DNA of 18,883 nt from JAAEQG01 sp023133475 (lineage in GTDB: Bacteria; Planctomycetota; Phycisphaerae; UBA1845): NCBI GenBank assembly GCA_030631415.1, contig DAOVLE010000088.1, positions 1-18,883 on the forward strand, read 5' to 3'. The notes under the pieces were generated by a model. That model saw only the letters and a list, made by a program, of their open reading frames with translations. It was not told the origin of the DNA and did no database searches. The stretch's first letter is position 1. The number at the start of each line of letters is the position of its first letter. Position numbers and translations under genes: made by a program. This document shows positions 1 through 5,493 of the stretch, piece by piece.

Positions 1-97
1 CGGCGGGTAGAACCCGCCCTACCCTTGCTGCCTGTTGCCTTTACACCCACGGGTTCACTGAATGTTTACACTGAGCGGCGGGTGGAACCCGCCCTAC
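1..97. repeat. Two copies of a GGCGGGT-N3-ACCCGCC palindrome
   Basis: Copies lie at 1-22 and 76-97, each a GGCGGGT / ACCCGCC palindrome followed by CTAC. The same motif recurs at 947-968, 3094-3115, 12625-12677 (inverted pair) and 14959-15015 (inverted pair). The copy at 76-97 overlaps the end of the leftmost gene: read on the minus strand its TAG is that gene's stop codon. This is a dispersed REP-like intergenic repeat. It may also act as a weak bidirectional hairpin, but there is no U-tract. Confidence 0.75.
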
Positions 98-918
98 GGA
101 CTGTCGCGCAAGCGTTTGGCGCAATTCATGAACTCTGTCAACCGCCGGGGGTCTATGGAGTTGGACCACTTCCCCTCACGCTTGATGTAGGAGCCGATGA
201 TAAAAGCGTCGGCGAAAGGCCAATAACATTCGAGATTGTCAGAGGTCAGGCCGCTGCCGATGGCCACCGGAACACCCACCGCCTCCTTGACAACCCGCAC
301 GTCGTCGATATCCGCCGGTAGGGCAGTGGCTTTGCCGGTGACGACGATGCCGTCAGCCCCGAAAAACTCCGCCGCCCGGGCAGTTTCCGCCAGGCCCACG
401 TCGGCGGTGATGGCGTGGCTGGCGTGTTTTTTCTTGACGTCAGCCCAAATGGCGACGTGCTCCGCCCCGATCTGTTTGCGATAACGCAGCAGTGTGCCGG
501 CGTCGGCGGTGTTCATCAGGCCTTCGTCAGCCACATGGGCGAAGACGAACCCCTCTGCCCGGACGAAGCTCGCGCCGCAGGCCTGAGCAACCGCCAACGC
601 CGCACAATTGGCACCAGCCAAAACCTGTATGCCCAGCGGAATGTCGGCGGCTTGGCGGACGGCTACGCCGGCGGCGGTCATGCACGCGACGATCTCCGGG
701 CCTACCTCACGCATCAGGTAAGGGCGATCGTGCATGTTCTCGATGATCAGAACATCGCAGCCGGCGTTTGCCAGTATGTGGGCTTCCTCGGCGGCAGTCT
801 GCACGATCTCGCTGACGGGCAGGGTCTGACAAGGTGTGCCCGGCAGAGCCCGCACATGCACCATCCCGATCACCGCCTTCGGCGGTAGGGTAAACTTGGG
901 TGATGTCGATGATATCAT
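94..918 (-). CDS. BtpA/SgcQ-family (beta/alpha)8-barrel protein
   Basis: A 274-residue protein from ATG 918. An in-frame ATG at 963 would add 15 Arg-rich residues, but that stretch comes from a dispersed palindromic repeat, so the later start is preferred; no strong ribosome site is visible. The N-terminus has the family signature VIGMVHVRALPGTP. LIIENMHDRPY, an IWADVKKKHASHAI stretch and a GADGIVVTGKATALP phosphate-type loop follow, and near the end comes VPVAIGSGLTSDN. These match the BtpA/SgcQ family, related to TIM-barrel phosphate-binding enzymes. BtpA was named for photosystem I biogenesis in cyanobacteria, which cannot be the role here; the reaction is unknown. It is the last gene of the minus-strand methyl-transfer cluster, but 260 bp of repeats separate it from the gene upstream, so co-transcription is uncertain. 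Its TAG stop lies inside a repeat. Confidence 0.85.
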   Translation of the reverse strand: MISSTSPKFTLPPKAVIGMVHVRALPGTPCQTLPVSEIVQTAAEEAHILANAGCDVLIIENMHDRPYLMREVGPEIVACMTAAGVAVRQAADIPLGIQVLAGANCAALAVAQACGASFVRAEGFVFAHVADEGLMNTADAGTLLRYRKQIGAEHVAIWADVKKKHASHAITADVGLAETARAAEFFGADGIVVTGKATALPADIDDVRVVKEAVGVPVAIGSGLTSDNLECYWPFADAFIIGSYIKREGKWSNSIDPRRLTEFMNCAKRLRDSP

Positions 919-946
919 AGTCGGTGCGATGGGTTGCGTCCGCCTG

Positions 947-1178
947 CGGCGGGTTCCACCCACCCTACTGGGTACTACGCGCTACATTTTTCGCGCTCAC
1001 CTACTACACGCTCCTTTTCTACTCGCTCCCCTTCGGGTCGCCGCTAAACGCTGAGGACTTGTCGCCGCTAAATACCCCGGCGCCGTTGCGAGCGCCCACA
1101 TTCTCCATTCTCAATTCTCAATTCATCACGTTTCCCATCCCCCCATTTTCCATTTTTCATTTTCAATTTTCCATTTCC
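947..1178. repeat. Intergenic repeat block: palindrome plus left arm of a long inverted repeat
   Basis: No gene is seen here. A GGCGGGT-type palindrome lies at 947-968. From about 1001 to 1176 runs a composite sequence: a GCTCCCCTTCGGG stretch, two TCGCCGCTAAA units, then AT-rich CATTCTC/CATTTTC heptads. The same sequence appears in reverse complement at about 2750-3008. The two copies bracket the homocysteine methyltransferase and corrinoid genes. The right copy has more heptad units. Confidence 0.85.
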
Positions 1179-2072
1179 TCAACGACTTATCAGCGAATCC
1201 ACCATCTTGCGTATGGCCCGGATGTGCTGGGGGGTGGTGCCGCAGCATCCTCCGATTATGTTGACGCCGGTTTCGACCAGTTCCCGAGCCTTGCCCGCCA
1301 TGAACTCGGGCGTCTCACCGTACACCGGCACACCGTCTCTCATCTCTGGCAAGCCGGCGTTGGACTGGATGATCAGCGGGAAATCGCCGCACTTGCGGAA
1401 CTGCCGGGCGATCCGGATCATGTTCTCGATCCCATTGCCGCAGTTCGAGCCCACCACGTCCGCCCCAGCCTCGCCAAGCCCCGAAGCCGCCTGCTCGATG
1501 CTTACACCCATTATCGTGTAGAACCCGCGGGGGGTGGGGTCAAAGGTCATGGTAGCCATCACCGGCGTTTCCGGCGAGACCCCCTTCGCAGCCTTGACCG
1601 CCAACGTTGCCTCCGCCAGGTCGGTCATGGTTTCGAGGCATATCGCGCCAACCCCCGCTTCGGTAAGGGCCTTAAACTGCCTCACGAAGCTGTCGAACAC
1701 CTCTTCAGGGTCGGCGTCGCCGTAGGGTTTGAGCAGCTTCCCACAGGGCCCGCAAGAGCAGGATACATAAGCCCGCACGCCGACAGCCTGACGCACCGCC
1801 CGCACCGCATTATGGTTGATCTCCTCGGTGCGGGCATCGAGCCCGTACATGCTCAGCTTCATGGGAGATGCGCCGAAGGTGTTGGCCTGGATGATCCGGG
1901 CACCGGCGTCGAGGTACGAACCGGCGATCTCTTCCAGGACCTCCGGGCGGGTGAGATTGATGGATTCCGGGCACTCGCCCGGCTGGAGCCCTTTCTCCAG
2001 CAGCATGGTCCCCATGGCTCCGTCAGCCACCAGCGTTTCGCCTTCGGCAACTCGCTCGAGCAGTGGTCTCAT
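1179..2072 (-). CDS. Homocysteine S-methyltransferase, stand-alone MetH-type domain
   Basis: A 297-residue protein of the homocysteine S-methyltransferase (PF02574-type) barrel family. The N-terminal DGAMGTML motif is at residues 17-24. The zinc-thiolate ligands are all present: C211 in SNCGNG, and C276/C277 in GGCCGTTP. It should bind homocysteine through zinc and accept a methyl group, most likely from the methylated corrinoid protein encoded immediately upstream, giving methionine in the cytoplasm. The ATG follows the corrinoid gene's TGA after one base, so the two are almost certainly translationally coupled. It corresponds to the N-terminal module of cobalamin-dependent methionine synthase, here as a separate polypeptide. 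A betaine- or S-methylmethionine-type donor used directly (BHMT or MmuM style) is possible, but the coupled corrinoid gene makes the MetH-like role likelier. Confidence 0.9.
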   Translation of the reverse strand: MRPLLERVAEGETLVADGAMGTMLLEKGLQPGECPESINLTRPEVLEEIAGSYLDAGARIIQANTFGASPMKLSMYGLDARTEEINHNAVRAVRQAVGVRAYVSCSCGPCGKLLKPYGDADPEEVFDSFVRQFKALTEAGVGAICLETMTDLAEATLAVKAAKGVSPETPVMATMTFDPTPRGFYTIMGVSIEQAASGLGEAGADVVGSNCGNGIENMIRIARQFRKCGDFPLIIQSNAGLPEMRDGVPVYGETPEFMAGKARELVETGVNIIGGCCGTTPQHIRAIRKMVDSLISR

Positions 2073-2073
2073 T

Positions 2074-2712
2074 TCAATTCTCGCTTAGCAAGCTCTTGAC
2101 CCGTTCCACCGCGCTGGCTGCGTCGAAGGCGTAGGCATCGGCGCCGATCTGGTCGGCGAACTCCCGCGAGACCGGAGCCCCGCCGACCATGACACTGACC
2201 TTGCCTGTCAACCCCCGCTCCTTGACCAGATCGATCACTTTGCTCATCGCGGGCATGGTGGTGGTGAGCAATGCCGACAGGCCTATGACCGTAGCACCCT
2301 CTGCCGTGGCGGTCTCCACGAAGCGTTCGGGCGGGACGTCGTTCCCCAGGTCGATGACCTCCAGGCCGGCGCCTTTGAGCATAATGCCGACGAGGTTCTT
2401 GCCGATGTCGTGCAAGTCGCCCTGCACCGTCCCGAGCACCACTTTGCCGATAGATGAAATCCCCTCCTGGATCAGCAGGGGTTTGAGTTCATCCATCCCG
2501 GCGTACATGGCTTTGGCTGCCATCAGCACGTCGGGAAGGAAAATCTCGTGAGCCTTGAACCGCTCACCCACCATAGCCATCGCCGCCACGAGACCCTCGT
2601 CCAGTATTTGTTTGGGCGGGATCCCGTCCTTGATTGCCTGCCGGGTGAGTTCTGCAACCTTGTCGTCTTCCCCGCACGAGAGGTTCTCTGAAATCCGCGT
2701 AAGCACATCCAC
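2074..2712 (-). CDS. Corrinoid (cobalamin)-binding methyl-carrier protein, MtbC/MttC/MtgC-like
   Basis: A 212-residue protein with a helical B12-cap region (about residues 1-85) followed by a Rossmann-type B12-binding domain. The D-x-H-x-x-G motif is intact: D99, H101 (expected lower axial cobalt ligand) and G104. It is followed by the usual S/T-rich segment LSALLTTTM and a VGGAPVS loop. The start is GTG 2712, preceded by AAGGAG at good spacing. In known systems this protein carries methyl-Co(III) between a substrate-specific methyltransferase and an acceptor enzyme. Here the donor enzyme is probably the MttB-like protein further upstream, and the acceptor the homocysteine methyltransferase one base downstream. 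A tandem heptad array and repeat block separate it from the activation-domain gene upstream. Confidence 0.93.
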   Translation of the reverse strand: MDVLTRISENLSCGEDDKVAELTRQAIKDGIPPKQILDEGLVAAMAMVGERFKAHEIFLPDVLMAAKAMYAGMDELKPLLIQEGISSIGKVVLGTVQGDLHDIGKNLVGIMLKGAGLEVIDLGNDVPPERFVETATAEGATVIGLSALLTTTMPAMSKVIDLVKERGLTGKVSVMVGGAPVSREFADQIGADAYAFDAASAVERVKSLLSEN

Positions 2713-2754
2713 TGCAATTCTCCTTAACTCCTAAGAACCACTCAATATATGGGG

Positions 2755-2867
2755 AAAATGGAAAATTGAAAATGGAAAATTGAAAATGGAAAATTGAAAA
2801 TGGAAAATTGAAAATGGAAAATTGAAAATGGAAAATTGAAAATGGAAAATTGAAAATGGAAAATGAG
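2755..2867. repeat. 14-bp tandem repeat (two related heptads), about 8 units
   Basis: The unit AAAATGGAAAATTG repeats about eight times in succession with essentially no variation. Each unit is two heptads, AAAATGG and AAAATTG. Degenerate single copies of the heptads occur at 1140-1176 and 14808-14842. It lies 40 bp upstream of the corrinoid gene's GTG start, within the leader of that gene if transcription comes from the MttB side. The minus-strand reading (FSIFHFQ-like) is a repeat translation, not a protein. No spacers are present, so it is not a CRISPR. Confidence 0.95.
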
Positions 2868-3115
2868 GGGATGGGAAACGTGATGAATGGAGAATGGAGA
2901 ATGGAGAATTGAGAATGGAGAATGTGGACGCTCGCAACGGCGCCGGGGTATTTAGCGGCGACAAGTCCTCAGCGTTTAGCGGCGACCCGAAGGGGAGCGT
3001 GTAGTAGAGGAGCGTGGAGCGTGGAGCACGGGAATATGGGAAATGTGGAATCGGCGATGCTTTGTTCGCCAATTCCAACCGTTCAGCATGACACGGCGGG
3101 TGAAACCCGCCCTAC
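2868..3115. repeat. Right arm of the long inverted repeat, plus a palindrome
   Basis: The stretch to about 3008 is the reverse complement of 1001-1140, sharing the GGAGAATGG heptads, GCGCCGGGGTATTTAGCGGC and the GACCCGAAGGGGAGCG end. A simple GGAGCGTGGAGC stretch follows, then a GGCGGGT/ACCCGCC palindrome at 3094-3115. No gene and no cobalamin-riboswitch-like B12 box was seen between 2713 and 3157. Confidence 0.85.
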
Positions 3116-3157
3116 GCTTGCCGCTTCGTCGCCTCGTTGCTTCGTTGCCTTGTTGCC

Positions 3158-3808
3158 TTATTCCCCTTGCCTCATGCCGTGTATTTCCGCCGGTCCGGCG
3201 ATCACTACTCCCGAGACGGATTTTAACGGCTCCATCAGAAAGCTCTCCCGCAAGGAGATGCCGATCCGCTCGGGGCGCAAGAACTCAAAGAGCTTTCTCT
3301 GGCTGCTGATATGCCAACCACAATAACCCGGGCTATATCGCAATACATGCGTTGCGGATGTGCTTTGCCCGCAGCCTTCGAGCATTTCAAGAAAACGGTG
3401 TTGCGCCACCTCCGCCATTCTGTCGGCTGCGGCAGAAGCCACCGAGTCCAACATGCTGCCCAGGGCGAAATCGTTCGCCTTGAAGCGTTCCTGAATCTCC
3501 AGACTCACGCCCCCGCCAAGCGTAACCACAAAAAGTGCCAGATGCTCGGCACGGCAAAAGATGCCCCCCATGGGTGCGTGCGGTTCGTTTCGACCCTCAC
3601 CACGATACACCAGTTCGAAATCGTCCGGGGATATTCTCGAAAGAATGCCCACCGGCTTTGCCACTTCCACAAAACGGTTCAGGGCTTTGGTGCACAGGGA
3701 GTCGATCCTGGGGCTGATTTCCTGATCGGCCCGGATGCCCTGTGTTTGAAGCACCGTTGCCCGGTCCGGCATTACTTGCTCGGCTAAGGATGTTATGGTT
3801 TCGGTCAT
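3158..3808 (-). CDS. Stand-alone B12-dependent methionine synthase activation domain (reactivase)
   Basis: A 216-residue protein resembling the C-terminal activation domain of MetH (PF02965-type). The clearest region is R157-Y-S-P-G-Y162, matching the MetH R-x-x-x-G-Y segment that binds S-adenosylmethionine, followed by LRESFLMEP and SVSG (186-200), as in the MetH L-x-ESF-x-M-x-P-x-x-SVSG run. In MetH this domain reductively remethylates oxidised Co(II) cobalamin using SAM. Here it probably services the corrinoid protein encoded downstream, in place of the ATP-driven RamA/RACo type reactivases. Its ATG (3808-3806) overlaps the TGA at 3807-3805 that closes the MttB frame if the internal TGA is ignored, a classic coupled ATGA junction. 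It has no strong ribosome site of its own. Confidence 0.88.
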   Translation of the reverse strand: MTETITSLAEQVMPDRATVLQTQGIRADQEISPRIDSLCTKALNRFVEVAKPVGILSRISPDDFELVYRGEGRNEPHAPMGGIFCRAEHLALFVVTLGGGVSLEIQERFKANDFALGSMLDSVASAAADRMAEVAQHRFLEMLEGCGQSTSATHVLRYSPGYCGWHISSQRKLFEFLRPERIGISLRESFLMEPLKSVSGVVIAGPAEIHGMRQGE

Positions 3809-3924
3809 AGGCTGCTGTGCGGGAGGCGATTCATTCCATAGCGGCCGGCTTCACCTTCCATCAGTTTGGTCAGCTCAGTCTTGACGTCGTCGGGCAATTG
3901 CGAAGGTTCATAATCAGCCAACAG
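3805..3924 (-). other. Continuation of the MttB reading frame beyond an in-frame TGA
   Basis: Directly after the TGA at 3927-3925 the same frame continues for 39 codons (LLADYEPSQL at its start) to a TGA at 3807-3805. The preceding residues RAHREVD plus this LLADYEP run read as the normal end of MttB-superfamily proteins, where a helix of the type RV-x-x-LLA-x-YEPPPL is usual. The frame closes in an ATGA overlap with the activation-domain gene. Both facts indicate that this is genuine former, or still translated, coding sequence. One change from CGA (Arg) would produce the TGA. Confidence 0.85.
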
Positions 3925-5265
3925 TCAATCCACCTCACGGTGTGCCCGCTCGCGCAGCGTTAAGCTGCCTTCCTCCTGCCAGCGCGAGCGATTGGCCCGG
4001 TCGATGGCCGGCCCGGGGAAATAGTGCTCGTCCCTTAGATAGCGGCGAGTGTGCTTCGAGATCAGCAGGTGGCGGTCCTTGAGAAGTTCCTCGAATATCG
4101 GGACGGCAGGGAAGTCCTCTTTGGGCTCGATCCCCTTGATCATCCGCAAGGTCATCCCGCATATCTCGTTGTCCACGACCAGTTTTTCGAGGCTTTGGCA
4201 GCTCTCGAAGTCGAGCATCCCAGGCCCGGAGATATTGTTGATCCCCGCCAACGCCGCCAAAGTCGCGCCCATGGACGTCTCCAGACCAGCCTGGGCGTCC
4301 AGTTGCTTGGCATCGCTGAGGCTGATGTATGCCTGGGTGGGCAGACCCAGATGCTTGCCGATCTCGTTGTAGGCACAGTCCACCATCATGGTCTCGATTG
4401 CGCCCATCGGGGTCGTTTCGTAGCGCACGTCGAATATGGCGGGTGATCCGCCGTAGAGGACCGGGGTGCCGGGGTTGGTGAGTTGGCTTATGATCACGCC
4501 GCTGAGTGTCTCTGCCGTGTGCTGGATAAGGGTGCCGACCAGGGTTACCGGAGCCATAAACCCAGCCAGCGGCATCGAGATGTACTCGACCGGGATCGAG
4601 TGCCGGGCACAATCCACCACGTTCTGCGAGGTGACGTCGCTCCATTTCAAAGGCGCGGTCGGGCAGCAGGAGAAGATGGCGAGTGGTTTGGCTTTTAGAT
4701 TTTCCCTGGTGCCGCGCACCGTAAGCTGAAGGTCCCGCATGATCTTGAAGGCGTCGATGGTGAACGTTCCGGTGACCACCGGCTTCTCGCAGAACATCAG
4801 GCTGAGAAACAGGCGGTAGCTGTCGGAGATGTTCTGGTGCACGTCGCCGGGGATAAACGCGGTGCTTTGGGAGGCGATGTGGTCGAGCCGGCTTAGCAGC
4901 TTTACATACTTGACATAGTCTCCTGTGGTCGGCGTGCGCATTTTGTTCGTATCGTAATCGAGCACGTTTATAGCGGCGGAGCCGGGGGTGAAATAGACGT
5001 TGTCGCCGGACAGGTCGTGAGTTTCGCACCCCAGCACGTCGTAAAGCCTGAACGACGCGGGAGCGGTTTTCAGCGCCTTGTCGATGATCTCGTCGGTGAG
5101 GAAAACACGGCCTTTCTCGGTATCCACTTTGGCTCCATGATCCGAGAGCATGGAGATGATGTTATCGTTGTGTATCTCCAGGCCAACCTTGCGGAGGATA
5201 CTCCGCGCTTCGGCGACGATTTGCTCCACCAGATTGTTGCTCAAAAACTTGACAACAGGTCTCAT
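3925..5265 (-). CDS. MttB-superfamily corrinoid methyltransferase without pyrrolysine, cut by an in-frame TGA
   Basis: 446 residues to the first stop, 486 positions if the TGA is read through, which fits the usual 470-500. ATG 5265 follows a very good GGAGGAG ribosome site; an in-frame ATG at 5313 lacks one. The protein belongs to the trimethylamine methyltransferase (MttB) family (PF06253-type): an N-terminal LVEQIVAEARSILRKVGLEIHN segment (given here only as a family feature), then GSAAINVLDYDT, PLAGFMAPVTLVGTL and GGSPAIFDVRYETTPMGAIE in the barrel. No TAG interrupts the frame, so this is the non-pyrrolysine branch, whose characterised member MtgB demethylates glycine betaine. The expected role is transfer of a methyl from a quaternary amine to the corrinoid protein; the actual substrate is unknown. 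The truncation removes a C-terminal helix. It is the first gene of the minus-strand cluster, coupled to the activation-domain gene. Confidence 0.88.
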   Translation of the reverse strand: MRPVVKFLSNNLVEQIVAEARSILRKVGLEIHNDNIISMLSDHGAKVDTEKGRVFLTDEIIDKALKTAPASFRLYDVLGCETHDLSGDNVYFTPGSAAINVLDYDTNKMRTPTTGDYVKYVKLLSRLDHIASQSTAFIPGDVHQNISDSYRLFLSLMFCEKPVVTGTFTIDAFKIMRDLQLTVRGTRENLKAKPLAIFSCCPTAPLKWSDVTSQNVVDCARHSIPVEYISMPLAGFMAPVTLVGTLIQHTAETLSGVIISQLTNPGTPVLYGGSPAIFDVRYETTPMGAIETMMVDCAYNEIGKHLGLPTQAYISLSDAKQLDAQAGLETSMGATLAALAGINNISGPGMLDFESCQSLEKLVVDNEICGMTLRMIKGIEPKEDFPAVPIFEELLKDRHLLISKHTRRYLRDEHYFPGPAIDRANRSRWQEEGSLTLRERAHREVD

Positions 5266-5361
5266 TACAAAGCTCCTCCAGACCGCCGGGCAAACCTCGG
5301 TATATCCCGGCAATAAATCATATCCCGTGTTAGGTTACCACAGCACGGCCTTCGGTCGCAA

Positions 5362-5390
5362 CCAGTACCGCGACCGTAAGGGAGCAGCCA
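5362..5390. repeat. Half copy of the CAGTACCGCGACCGT repeat
   Basis: The CAGTACCGCGACCGTAAGGGAGC sequence family at 5364-5386 matches the right arm of the hairpin element at 12684-12758. A single arm is present here, so it is a solo half element in the spacer between the protease gene and the MttB gene. Confidence 0.7.
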
Positions 5391-5395
5391 GACAT

Positions 5396-5476
5396 GGGTG
5401 GCCCATCGCTTTAGCGGTGGGGGACGCGAATGGTTTGCCGATTCGTGTCCCCCACGGCTAAAGCCATGGGCCACCC
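5396..5476. terminator. Long hairpin, probable terminator or palindromic repeat downstream of the protease gene
   Basis: Two 36-bp arms (5396-5431 and 5441-5476) match at 33 of 36 positions around a 9-nt loop. The arms begin GGGTGGCCCAT and contain CTTTAGC and GTGGGGGAC. The hairpin sits 17 bp past the stop of the minus-strand metalloprotease gene, a good place for transcription termination, but no U-tract follows. It may instead be a mobile palindromic element. Confidence 0.6.
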
Positions 5477-5493
5477 CAAACTGATCGGATTTA

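Noticed and set aside
924..2099. 391-codon plus-strand open frame
   Set aside because: It is antisense to the homocysteine methyltransferase, whose zinc motifs and coupled start are clear; the first part is repeat sequence.
2755..2867. Possible CRISPR array
   Set aside because: Units are contiguous 14-mers without spacers and lack any cas genes nearby.
2731..3078. 115-codon minus-strand frame with FSIFHFQ repeats
   Set aside because: It is a translation of the 14-bp tandem array and adjacent repeat; there is no ribosome site and no protein-like composition.
2713..3157. Cobalamin or SAM riboswitch before the corrinoid gene
   Set aside because: No B12 box or SAM-riboswitch-like core was found; the region is repeats.
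3925..3927. Selenocysteine or pyrrolysine at the MttB stop
   Set aside because: Pyrrolysine uses TAG, not TGA, and no TAG interrupts the frame. No convincing SECIS-like hairpin directly follows the TGA, and a catalytic Sec at a C-terminal helix is implausible.
5317..5322. TATGAT as -10 of an MttB-cluster promoter
   Set aside because: A good -10 on the minus strand, but no -35 at the right distance, so it is not listed as a feature.
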